From Lachnospiraceae bacterium (lineage in GTDB: Bacteria > Bacillota > Clostridia > Lachnospirales > Lachnospiraceae), in assembly GCA_910576385.1 (NCBI GenBank), contig CAJTIR010000004.1:62001-126000 (forward strand): a DNA stretch of 64,000 nt. Reading direction: 5' to 3'. Below are positions 26,598 through 34,351 of this stretch, one piece after another. Position numbers and translations under genes: made by a program. The notes beneath the pieces were generated by a model. It did no database searches. It was not told the origin of the DNA and worked only from the letters and a program-made list of their open reading frames with translations. Position 1 is the first letter of the stretch, and each line of letters starts with the position of its first letter.

Positions 26598-28262
26598 ATG
26601 ATGGATACAACATACAACGTGGGCATCTACTGCCGGTTAAGCAACGACGATGAACGTGATGGAGAATCGGTCAGCATTGAGAACCAGAAGCTGCTGCTTC
26701 AAAACTATGTCAGGCAGCGCGGCTGGAATGAGGTCGATGTCTATATCGACGACGGATACTCCGGCACGAACTTCAACCGTCCAGGCGTCAGGCGGTTAAT
26801 CGAGGACGCAAAGGCAAAGCGGATCAATGTGATTCTGGTAAAGGACCTTTCCCGTTTTGGCCGCAACTACATCGAATTTGGGCAATATACGGATTACCTG
26901 TTCCCCTCTCTTGGGTGCCGATTCATCGCGCTGAACAACGGCATTGACACCATGAGCAACAACGGAAGCACCGATGTCATGTGCTTTTTGAACTTATTTA
27001 ATGAATTTTACAGCCGGGACACCAGCAAGAAGGTCAAGGCGGTCAAGAGAGCCTGTGCTGAAAACGGAAAATTCATGGGAACCTACCCCGCCTATGGCTA
27101 CCGGCGCGACCCGCTGGATAAGCATCATCTGGTGATTGACGAGGAAACCGCGCCGGTTGTGCGCCGTATCTTTGAAATGCGGGCATCAGGCATGGGATTT
27201 CACGCCATCGCGGTGGCGCTCAATGAAGAAGGGATTCAGCCGCCCGGTGTGCTGTACTACCAGCGCAAGGGCCAGAGCGACCCCCGCAGGGTCAACCACA
27301 AGTGGGCCGACCAGACGGTTAAAAACATGGTCCGCAACGAGGTCTACATCGGGAATATGGTACAGGGCAAAAGCGGCACACTCTCCTATAAATCCCGCAA
27401 GCTCGTCAATAAATCGGAGGACGAGTGGATTCGGGTGGAGGGGACCCACGAGGCTATTATTTCGCGGGAATTGTGGGACACCGTAGCCAGTATCGGCAAA
27501 AAGAAGGTGCGGAAAAGCACTCCGTCCGATGGCTGCAAGAGCATCTTCACCGGCCTTGTGTACTGTGCCGACTGCGGTTTCAAAATGCGGAACCATATCG
27601 AAAAGTTCACCTATAAGGATGGCAGGCCGGGACGGTACAGTTCTTTCATCTGCGGCAACTACTCCCGCAGCGGAAGGGGCGCGTGTACCATCCACACCAT
27701 CTATGAAACGGTGCTGACCCAGCTGGTATTGGAGGACATCCGGGAAAAGGCCCGCTTTGCGGAATATGACCCGGACCGGCTGATGGGCGAGATTCTCCGG
27801 CTGAAGGAGAAAGAATCCCACACCCGGCTTTTCTCCTATGAGCAGGAATTAAAATCCTTCTTAGCCCGTATTTCCGATTTGGAGCGTCTGATGCAGAATC
27901 TCTACGAGGATAAATGCACCGGCTCCATCCCGCAGACGGTATTTCAGACCCTGATGCAGAAATATGAAGCGGAACGGGCAGAAAAGGCGGAGGCAGTCCC
28001 GGAACTGGAAAGGAAAGTCCGGGCGCACCTGGAAAACCAGGTGGATACCGACCGCTGGCTGGAAATTATTCGGCGCTATACGGAAATCTCGGAACTGGAC
28101 GAAACCATTCTCTTTGAACTGGTCGACCGGATCGAGGTTGGCGATACCCAGAAGGTCAACGGGCAGCGGATTTGTGAGGTCAAGGTGTACTACCGCTATG
28201 TCGGGAATGTGGACGGGGCGCTGGCACAGGAAAGGGGGCGGGATTATGGCGAAGCAATATAA
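26598..28262 (+). CDS. Large serine recombinase (integrase 1)
   Basis: A 554-residue large serine recombinase. The N-terminal catalytic domain has the nucleophile S15 in GIYCRLSNDD, then the arginine-bearing VKDLSRFGRNYIEFGQY. It is followed by a recombinase domain (YPAYGYRRDP...IFEMRASGMGFHAIAVALN), a zinc ribbon (CADCG...C-x8-C) and a coiled coil (~400-490). ATG 26598 is used because GGGAGG precedes it by about 10 bases. It overlaps the next recombinase by 17 bases. Such enzymes excise and integrate the element between short dinucleotide cores without host factors. Confidence 0.93.
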   Translation: MMDTTYNVGIYCRLSNDDERDGESVSIENQKLLLQNYVRQRGWNEVDVYIDDGYSGTNFNRPGVRRLIEDAKAKRINVILVKDLSRFGRNYIEFGQYTDYLFPSLGCRFIALNNGIDTMSNNGSTDVMCFLNLFNEFYSRDTSKKVKAVKRACAENGKFMGTYPAYGYRRDPLDKHHLVIDEETAPVVRRIFEMRASGMGFHAIAVALNEEGIQPPGVLYYQRKGQSDPRRVNHKWADQTVKNMVRNEVYIGNMVQGKSGTLSYKSRKLVNKSEDEWIRVEGTHEAIISRELWDTVASIGKKKVRKSTPSDGCKSIFTGLVYCADCGFKMRNHIEKFTYKDGRPGRYSSFICGNYSRSGRGACTIHTIYETVLTQLVLEDIREKARFAEYDPDRLMGEILRLKEKESHTRLFSYEQELKSFLARISDLERLMQNLYEDKCTGSIPQTVFQTLMQKYEAERAEKAEAVPELERKVRAHLENQVDTDRWLEIIRRYTEISELDETILFELVDRIEVGDTQKVNGQRICEVKVYYRYVGNVDGALAQERGRDYGEAI

Positions 28263-29883
28263 AGTCGGTATCTATTGCCGCCTGAGTGTGGATGACGCCT
28301 CCAATTCCGCAAAAGCGAAGGGCTATATTCCCAGCGATGAATCGGTGAGCATTGAGAACCAATATGAAATCCTCTCCAAATTCGTCATGCTCAACGGCTG
28401 GATCGAGGTCAAGACCTATCAGGACGATGGGTACAGCGGGGGCAACTTCCAGCGGCCCGGATTTTTGGAAATGCTGGAGGACGCAAGGCATGGCCTGATT
28501 AACCTGATTCTGGTAAAGGACCTTTCCCGTTTAGGCAGGGATTTTGTGGAGGTGGGCCGTTATACGGACATCATTTTCCCTTCCCTCGGATGCCGGTTCG
28601 TGTCGGTTCTGGACTGCCTGGACAGCGAGGGGGACAACACCGATATGCTGCACTTCCGCAGTCTGATGAATGACTACCATCTCAAGGACCTGTCCAGCAA
28701 GGTCAAGTCGGTGCTTCATGCAAAGAAGAAAAGTGGCCAGTATCTTGCTGCCTACGCTCCCTACGGATACCGCAAGAGCGAGGAGGACAGACACAAACTG
28801 GTCATTGACGGGGAATCCGCCGCTGTTGTGCGGCAGATATTCCAGATGCGTCAGTCCGGCATGGCCTATGGGAAAATCGCTGCCGCCCTGAATGAGAAAG
28901 GGATTCTCCCTCCCCGCTGGTACTGGGCGGTCCATTACGGAAATGGCAGCTGCAAGTATTCCCGGCTGTGGGCTTACGCAACCGTCCGAAGCCTTCTGAA
29001 CGATGATGTTTATGCCGGTACGCTCACACAGAACTGCACCGGTTCCCGTTCCTATAAGGATAAGACCATGATAAGGAAACCGGAATCGGAATGGATTTCC
29101 CATGAGGGCGCGCATGAGGCAATTATCGGGCCGGAGCTGTGGGAGGCTGTCCAGAAAATCAATCAGGCGGCGAAACAGATTTCCGCTAACAATACGCCGC
29201 CCCAAGCATCTCTGTTTACCGGAAAGCTGGTCTGCGCGGACTGTGGGCATCCTCTGGTTGCCGCCCGCGAAACACAGCGCCGGAAAAATGGCACTGTCAA
29301 GCACTATACTTCTTATTTCTGCTCCCGGTTTGCCACTACCGGACACAGCATCTGCTCCTGGCACCGGATTTTTGAGATCAGCCTGAAATACCTGGTGCTG
29401 AGTGAAATCCGGGCGCATGGAAAAGCGGTAGCAGCCGATGAAGCCGCTGTACTGGATAAGCTGAAACAGCACATACAATCCGCAAGCGCCGCACAGCAGG
29501 AGGACTGCCGACAGGAAATCAGCCGTTTGCGGCGGCGTTTGGAGGAGCTGGAACAGATCACCGCAAAACTTTATGAAGATAAGGTAAGCGGGGCAATCAG
29601 CGGCGATTCCTTCTCGGTTCTGATTCAAAAGAACGAGCAGGAACGCATCCAGAAATCGGAACGCCTGGACAGTCTGTTAGCCGGGGAACGGAAAGCCCAG
29701 CAGGACATCGCCAATATCCACCAGTGGGCCGGAACCATCCGGCAGTATCTGGACTTGCAGGAACTGAACCGGGAAATCATTGAGGAACTGATTGAACGCA
29801 TTGAAGTTGGAGAACGAACCGTCATAGACGGTCAAAGACACCAGGACATTAAAATTTACTACCGCTTTGTTGGGCTGGTGTGA
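28246..29883 (+). CDS. Large serine recombinase (integrase 2)
   Basis: A 545-residue enzyme of the same family as its upstream neighbour but clearly diverged. The nucleophile is S14 in GIYCRLSVDD, followed by VKDLSRLGRDFVEVGRY, a recombinase domain (YAPYGYRKSEEDRHKLVIDGE), a zinc ribbon (CADCGHPLV...C) and a coiled coil (~410-500). Its start lies inside the 3' end of the first recombinase (17-base overlap) behind AAAGGGGG, so the two are translated together. It is the last gene of the element, about 140 bases before the right boundary. Two full-length recombinases side by side may act jointly. Confidence 0.92.
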   Translation: MAKQYKVGIYCRLSVDDASNSAKAKGYIPSDESVSIENQYEILSKFVMLNGWIEVKTYQDDGYSGGNFQRPGFLEMLEDARHGLINLILVKDLSRLGRDFVEVGRYTDIIFPSLGCRFVSVLDCLDSEGDNTDMLHFRSLMNDYHLKDLSSKVKSVLHAKKKSGQYLAAYAPYGYRKSEEDRHKLVIDGESAAVVRQIFQMRQSGMAYGKIAAALNEKGILPPRWYWAVHYGNGSCKYSRLWAYATVRSLLNDDVYAGTLTQNCTGSRSYKDKTMIRKPESEWISHEGAHEAIIGPELWEAVQKINQAAKQISANNTPPQASLFTGKLVCADCGHPLVAARETQRRKNGTVKHYTSYFCSRFATTGHSICSWHRIFEISLKYLVLSEIRAHGKAVAADEAAVLDKLKQHIQSASAAQQEDCRQEISRLRRRLEELEQITAKLYEDKVSGAISGDSFSVLIQKNEQERIQKSERLDSLLAGERKAQQDIANIHQWAGTIRQYLDLQELNREIIEELIERIEVGERTVIDGQRHQDIKIYYRFVGLV

Positions 29884-30022
29884 TCGGGCAAAAAAAGCGC
29901 CTGACCGCATCAGCAGTCAGACGGAAACATTCTGTAACAGCAGCGATATTTGATTGTTGCACACTGATTTGTCGAATTGGAGAGAAATTAGCAGTTTACC
30001 CCTCCCAAATGCCTCGTGTTCT
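29884..30022. other. Right end of ICE1 (approximate)
   Basis: After the last recombinase there is ~140 bases of non-coding DNA. Then the minus-strand recombinase of the neighbouring element begins in mid-gene at about 30022. The boundary is placed where the family-like protein sequence (DNDFTPLRNLF) stops. The exact core dinucleotide cannot be read without the left end. Confidence 0.55.
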
Positions 30023-30488
30023 TGAAAAGGTTTCGCAGAGGGGTAAAATCATTATCGCCTTTTTCGCTGTCCACACCGTCGTTGATAGCGACGAAGCGTA
30101 TATCCTTTTCAGGAAACAGCACTTCCGTATACATTCCGACCTGCAAGTAATCACGCCCGAAACGGGACATATCCTTTACCGCGACCAAATAGACATATCC
30201 GGCTTCAATGTCAGCCAACATTTCCTGGAAACCCGGACGATTGAAAGTCGTACCACTGATTCCATCATCTACATAAAATTTGTATCTGGTAATACCGTAT
30301 TCTTTCGCATAACGCTCTAAAATCTGCTTTTGATGTTGGATGCTGTTTGATTCACCCTCCAGACCATCGTCCTGGCTCAATCGGCAATAGAAAGCCGCCC
30401 AGGGTTCCGTATCGAATGAACGACGAGAAGAAATATTTAGAGCATTTGCTATACCGGGCATTTTGAATTGCGTGGCTGTCCGTTTCAT
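29988..30488 (-). pseudogene. Serine recombinase of ICE2, 3' part removed by ICE1
   Basis: The first ~155 residues are a normal catalytic domain: S38 in AAFYCRLSQDD, VKDMSRFGRDYLQVGMY and INDGVDSEKGDNDFTPLRNLF. The family then continues with a tyrosine- and lysine-rich helix (NEWYARDTS), but here the frame passes into unrelated sequence (KNTRHLGGVNC) and stops. The recombinase and zinc domains are missing. ATG 30488 is chosen because GGAGG lies just upstream. A catalytic domain alone cannot integrate the element, so ICE2 is stranded unless another enzyme acts for it. Confidence 0.85.
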
Positions 30489-30597
30489 AAAATCCTCCAT
30501 TCCGACAGCCCCGCAAAATTGTAGGCTTTACAAGTCTTATTATACACCAGACAGGCCGCCGCGAAAAGTAGTTTACCGCATTAAAGTGATAAGTTTT

Positions 30598-30759
30598 TTA
30601 TGAACAGCTTTCTTTACCACGCAACTCATTCTTTAAGACCTGTGCCATTTTCGACACCGCTGTTTCAGTACCGCCTTCTTTGAAGCTGGACTGAACAACA
30701 AAGGTCACGCCATTGATTTTTGTTTCTGTAATCATGGCGGGATTATTCTGTTCCGCCAT
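30598..30759 (-). CDS. tnpW: TnpW family protein (ICE2)
   Basis: A 53-residue protein with the TnpW pattern: ITETKINGVTFVVQSSFKEGGTETAVSKMAQVLKNEL. It is in the standard position directly upstream of the serine recombinase. The start ATG 30759 has GGAGTG upstream. A terminator lies just before it (30788-30826), so expression may depend on read-through or on a promoter in the 3' part of the gap. The function of the family is unknown. Confidence 0.8.
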   Translation of the reverse strand: MAEQNNPAMITETKINGVTFVVQSSFKEGGTETAVSKMAQVLKNELRGKESCS

Positions 30760-30787
30760 AGGCACATCACTCCTCTCTATCATAAAG

Positions 30788-30826
30788 AAGCGCTGTGCCG
30801 GACTAAACCGACACAGCACCGCTTAT
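30788..30826 (-). terminator. Terminator before tnpW (ICE2)
   Basis: On the minus strand AGCGGTGCTGTGTCGG pairs with CCGGCACAGCGCT, then TTCTTTATG. Equivalent to the terminator at 26183-26246 in ICE1. Confidence 0.65.
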
Positions 30827-30829
30827 CTC

Positions 30830-31200
30830 TTATTTTCTGTACCGTATTATCTGGACTGGCTTTGTCCATCGGCTCACCCCCGGTACAATGGGAACATTCA
30901 GATCGTGCCGTGGTTGTCCAGCTTGAAGCTGGCGGCCCTCCGCGTTCGGTGAAATAGTGCGGCTTCTACTGTGACAGGTCGTGGCAATTTCCAGCCCACC
31001 ACAGGCCGGTTATCTGCCGCAAAATGACCGCTCGGCCCCTTTGATGTTATCGTATTGACGGATTGCTCTGACCAATCCGCAGGGGGTCTTGGCGTTTGCG
31101 CTTTGTGTTGCTCGCTGCCACATTCAAAATCCAAATGCTGATATGAACGGATTGCCCGTTGTTTTTCAAGGTACATAGCAGAAAGGCTGTATTGATTATG
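30830..31200 (-). ncRNA. Candidate structured RNA or regulatory region (ICE2)
   Basis: About 400 bases between the sigma gene and the terminator before tnpW, without a credible open frame and full of inverted repeats (for example GCCGCCAGCTTC/GAAGCTGG on the minus strand, near 30920-30940). Same position and similar length as the gap at 25.8-26.2 kb. The primary sequences differ, so any shared role would rest on structure. Confidence 0.35.
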
Positions 31201-31241
31201 CCTTTCACTATATAGGAGGGAAAACGGGCAAAAGTTGATAG

Positions 31242-31637
31242 TCAGGCGGCAAAATCTTTCCGAATTTTTTTCAATGCCGATTGAGCGGAACGCATTACAG
31301 CGGCCTTATGACAGCCCTGCATTTCTGCTATCTCTGAATAGGAATAGCCGTAAATAAAATGTAGAACAAACCTCTGGCGTTGAAGCGGTGGAAGCTGCTC
31401 AATCAAGGAATTTATTTCTTGCAGTGTTTCCAGGCGCTCAAAGGTTTCTTCTAACGGCTCCGTTGCCAATTCAAACAGTAAGCAGTTATGAAAGGCCCTT
31501 CCATCAATATGTTTCCGCCGTTCGTATCGCTGCCGTTCTTCCTGCTTACGGCTTTCTTCATAGACACGGTAAATATCCACTGACACCTCAACGTCAACTG
31601 GACGGCGATTAGCGTTCAAGATTGTAATTACACACAT
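31242..31637 (-). CDS. Sigma-70 family RNA polymerase sigma factor, region 4 type
   Basis: A 131-residue protein. The C-terminal half (LIEQLPPLQRQRFVLHFIYGYSYSEIAEMQGCHKAAVMRSAQSALKKI) is a clear sigma-70 region 4. The N-terminal part (VDIYRVYEESRKQEERQRYERRKHID) is typical of the short sigma-like regulators of Firmicute mobile elements, which read VYEESRKQEERQ or close variants. AGGAGG lies 9 bases before ATG 31637. It is followed by the non-coding stretch and the integrase unit. It probably activates excision genes (inference). Confidence 0.85.
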   Translation of the reverse strand: MCVITILNANRRPVDVEVSVDIYRVYEESRKQEERQRYERRKHIDGRAFHNCLLFELATEPLEETFERLETLQEINSLIEQLPPLQRQRFVLHFIYGYSYSEIAEMQGCHKAAVMRSAQSALKKIRKDFAA

Positions 31638-31651
31638 AGCCTAGTCCTCCT

Positions 31652-31840
31652 TTATGCGATACGAAACAACGCGGTAACTTCCTCCGGCGGCTGGCTGTAA
31701 GGATTATAAGGGCATTCCCAATTCTGGCAAGGGGATAGGCAAATTGCCGCAGCCTCATGGGACGGTTTGAGATCCGGGGCCGTTGTGATAAGAACGGATT
31801 CACCTGGGGCCAGACGGATTATTTTAATGGTCTTTGTCAT
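31652..31840 (-). CDS. Small hypothetical ICE protein
   Basis: A 62-residue protein (MTKTIKIIRLAPGESVLITTAPD...) between the two sigma-like genes. GGAGGTG is 8 bases upstream of ATG 31840, and the stop is 15 bases before the next gene's start, so it is probably co-transcribed with the sigma factor. The N-terminal half looks like a small beta sheet; the C-terminus has two cysteines (LSPCQNWECPYNP). I do not recognise the family. Confidence 0.6.
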   Translation of the reverse strand: MTKTIKIIRLAPGESVLITTAPDLKPSHEAAAICLSPCQNWECPYNPYSQPPEEVTALFRIA

Positions 31841-31940
31841 GCTTGAACACCTCCAATATTTTTTAGAGGGCTTGTCCCTCTTACTTATCGGAGATTTCAG
31901 AACGCCTCAATTAAAGGGGGATGGAAACTTTTCGGAAAAG

Positions 31941-31995
31941 AATAGGTAAAGGCAAGGACAGCATCCCGAAAATGCTGCCCTTGCTTTTACCTATT
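31941..31995 (-). terminator. Strong terminator after the upstream sigma-like gene
   Basis: AATAGGTAAA-GCAAGG-AGCAT pairs with ATGCT-CCTTGC-TTTACCTATT; on the minus strand it continues into CTTTTCC. It overlaps the last codons of the gene at 31991-32368. Confidence 0.8.
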
Positions 31996-32368
31996 CACTT
32001 AAAAAACGTAGGAGCCGACGAAAAGCCCGCTGAAGCAAAAGCGTGACCGCCGCCGGGGAGCAGCCGAGAATAACGGCAATATCCTTGTACTGATACCCTT
32101 TCCAAAAGGCCAGTTCAATCGCGTACTGCTGCCGGTGCGTCAGGCAGCGCAAACCATTGGCCAGTTTTTCATTTTGAACAGTATCAATGAAATCTTCTGC
32201 GAACAGTTGCAGGGCAAAGTCCTCCTGGATATACAATGACCGCTCCTGATATGTAAGTTCCTCGCTCATACTCTCCAGAGAGTAATAATGGTAGCGGAAA
32301 CGGCGGTCTGAATTTGCAATAATACGATCCTCCTCTTTAAGAATCGCAGCCCAATCTTTTTCGGCCAT
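31991..32368 (-). CDS. Second sigma-like helix-turn-helix protein (ICE2)
   Basis: A 125-residue protein (MAEKDWAAILKEEDRIIAN...) with a region 4-like C-terminus: LTHRQQYAIELAFWKGYQYKDIAVILGCSPAAVTLLLQRAFRRLLRFL. ATG 32368 is preferred because AAAGGAG lies 9 bases upstream; the open frame extends further but into the hairpin and intron boundary. It is the first gene after the leader and terminator of ICE2, equivalent to the sigma-like gene at 25317 in ICE1. The group II intron lies just upstream in the opposite orientation, so its own promoter or leader has been separated from it by 3.7 kb. Confidence 0.78.
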   Translation of the reverse strand: MAEKDWAAILKEEDRIIANSDRRFRYHYYSLESMSEELTYQERSLYIQEDFALQLFAEDFIDTVQNEKLANGLRCLTHRQQYAIELAFWKGYQYKDIAVILGCSPAAVTLLLQRAFRRLLRFLSE

Positions 32369-32455
32369 AAGCCATTTCTCCTTTCTGGTGTTTGTCTGCC
32401 TGGGCGGGTAGGCAAACGGCGGAGAACGGCATCCTACGGAAACACATGGTAGATA

Positions 32456-32494
32456 ATAAAAAGCGTCTGACTGTTCTCTAATCAGCCAGACGCT
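32456..32494 (-). terminator. Terminator hairpin next to the intron insertion site
   Basis: AGCGTCTG (32462-32469) pairs with CAGACGCT (32487-32494). On the minus strand it is followed by TTTTTATTATC. The intron inserts nine bases beyond the stem on the plus strand, as group IIC introns often do. Confidence 0.7.
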
Positions 32495-32918
32495 ATCTAA
32501 TGGTGCGCCCGGCGGGTGCACGTTTCAAGGGGTGCAAGTCCCCAATCCGCCCGGTAGTGGGAAGGGTATAGCCAATGGCAAGGGTGTCCATCGCGAGGTG
32601 GAATCTGAAGGAAGCCGGATGGCAAACCTCTGGTCTGACGAACAGAAATCACATAAGAGGCTAGGCATGAGGATAAGGCTGCCTTACAAGTCGAAGTCCA
32701 ATAACTACACAGAATCATGTTTGGTAAATGTGGCAGATAGGTGGAGGGAAGGAACGTGTGAGTACCCGGGGAGGTCTGTATGGTATGTCTTGAAAGAGAT
32801 AACCGTTATCGCAAGATAACGCTGAACATACAGAAGTCAGCAGAGGTCATAGTAGCCGAGAGGTGAAGGACCAAATCAATAGGAGTCTTTAGTATGACCG
32901 AGGAAGGAGGAATGATTG

Positions 32919-34316
32919 ATGAAAGCAGAAAACATGGATAATAATGGCTGTTCGCAGAGAGATAGTGCGGAACACGAAGGGTATGCGAAAGTGCGGAGGT
33001 CATTCCATTCGATATGGAAAGAAAGAGACAGTGCACAGCCGGAACTCTTGGAAAAGATACTGAATAAGGATAATCTTAACAGAGCTTATAAGAGGGTAAA
33101 GGCAAGCAAGGGGGCACCGGGAATTGACGGAATGACCGTCGAGGAAATCGGGGCATACCTTCGGGAAAATCAGAAAGCACTTATCGAGGGAATAATTAAG
33201 GGAAAATATACCCCTGATCCGGTAAGACGAGTTGAAATTCCAAAAGCAGATGGTGGAGTACGAAAGCTTGGTATTCCAACAGTCAAAGACCGCATTTTTC
33301 AACAAGCAATCACGCAGAAGTTAATGCCTATATATGAACCAATCTTTGCTGATTGTAGTTTCGGATATCGACCGGGACGCAGTGCGAAAGACGCTATTGT
33401 GAAGGTGAAGAAATATGCAGAGGAAGGTTACCGCTATGCAGTCGTATTAGACCTCTCAAAGTACTTCGATACGATTAACCATGAAAGATTACTGAACATC
33501 CTACGTGAGAACGTAAAAGATGAACGGGTAATCCAATGGATTAAGCGATATTTAAAGAGTGGTGTTATGGAAAACGGTGTAGTCACAAAAACAGAGGAAG
33601 GTTCGCCCCAAGGAGGAAACCTATCACCATTACTGGCAAATATCTACCTCAACGAGTTTGACCACGAGTTACAGGTCAGAGGTGTGCCTCTGGTTCGCTA
33701 CGCTGATGATATTGTATTGTTGGCGAGAAGTGAGCGAGCCGCAAGGAGATTGCTGGAGAGCAGTACCAACTATCTTGAGGGGAAACTAAAACTCACAGTC
33801 AACCAAGATAAAAGTAAAGTGGTAAGTGTGTTTGCAATCCGCCATTTTAAATTTCTAGGCTTTACATTGGGAAAGGGCAAGAACGGTATCTTTGTTCGTG
33901 TCCATGCATTAGCCTGGAAGAAGATGAAGTCACGTCTGAAAACCCTCTCTTCCCGGAAGGGTGCACAGAGTATTCGACCGGCACTAGATAGAATCAAGGT
34001 GTTTATGCGAGGGTGGCTGAATTATTACGGAATTGCAGACATGAAGAGTAAACTCGAAGCCCTCAACTCGTGGCTATATCACAGAATTCGCATGTGCATT
34101 TGGAAACAATGGAAGTTGCCTAGAACGAAGAGAAGAAATCTTATTAGATTAGGCATTCCGGAATACTTTGCCCATATGACTGCCAACAGTCGAAGAGGAT
34201 ATTGGTTTGTGTCAGGCAGAGGAGCGGTTAGTAGAGCTTTATCAAAAGAAAGACTGATAAACAGTGGCTTTTATGATTTAGCCATTGCCTATCAGTCTAT
34301 GCACGTCAACTATTGA
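32919..34316 (+). CDS. ltrA: Group IIC intron reverse transcriptase/maturase
   Basis: A 465-residue protein with reverse transcriptase motifs in order: GAPGIDGMTVEE, RRVEIPKADGGVRKLGIPTV, SFGYRPGRSAKDA, VVLDLSKYFDTINH, GSPQGGNLSPLLANI, RYADDIVLL (YADD from residue 261) and FKFLGFTLG, followed by the maturase X domain (IKVFMRGWLNYYGIADM). The C-terminus (RIRMCIWKQWKLPRTKRRNLIRLGI, then GAVSRALSKERL) is that of class C proteins. ATG 32919 has GGAGG 8 bases upstream. It splices and mobilises its own intron. The frame is intact. Confidence 0.93.
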   Translation: MKAENMDNNGCSQRDSAEHEGYAKVRRSFHSIWKERDSAQPELLEKILNKDNLNRAYKRVKASKGAPGIDGMTVEEIGAYLRENQKALIEGIIKGKYTPDPVRRVEIPKADGGVRKLGIPTVKDRIFQQAITQKLMPIYEPIFADCSFGYRPGRSAKDAIVKVKKYAEEGYRYAVVLDLSKYFDTINHERLLNILRENVKDERVIQWIKRYLKSGVMENGVVTKTEEGSPQGGNLSPLLANIYLNEFDHELQVRGVPLVRYADDIVLLARSERAARRLLESSTNYLEGKLKLTVNQDKSKVVSVFAIRHFKFLGFTLGKGKNGIFVRVHALAWKKMKSRLKTLSSRKGAQSIRPALDRIKVFMRGWLNYYGIADMKSKLEALNSWLYHRIRMCIWKQWKLPRTKRRNLIRLGIPEYFAHMTANSRRGYWFVSGRGAVSRALSKERLINSGFYDLAIAYQSMHVNY

Positions 34317-34351
34317 AACCGCCTTGGTACCGAACGGTATGCCAGGTGGTG

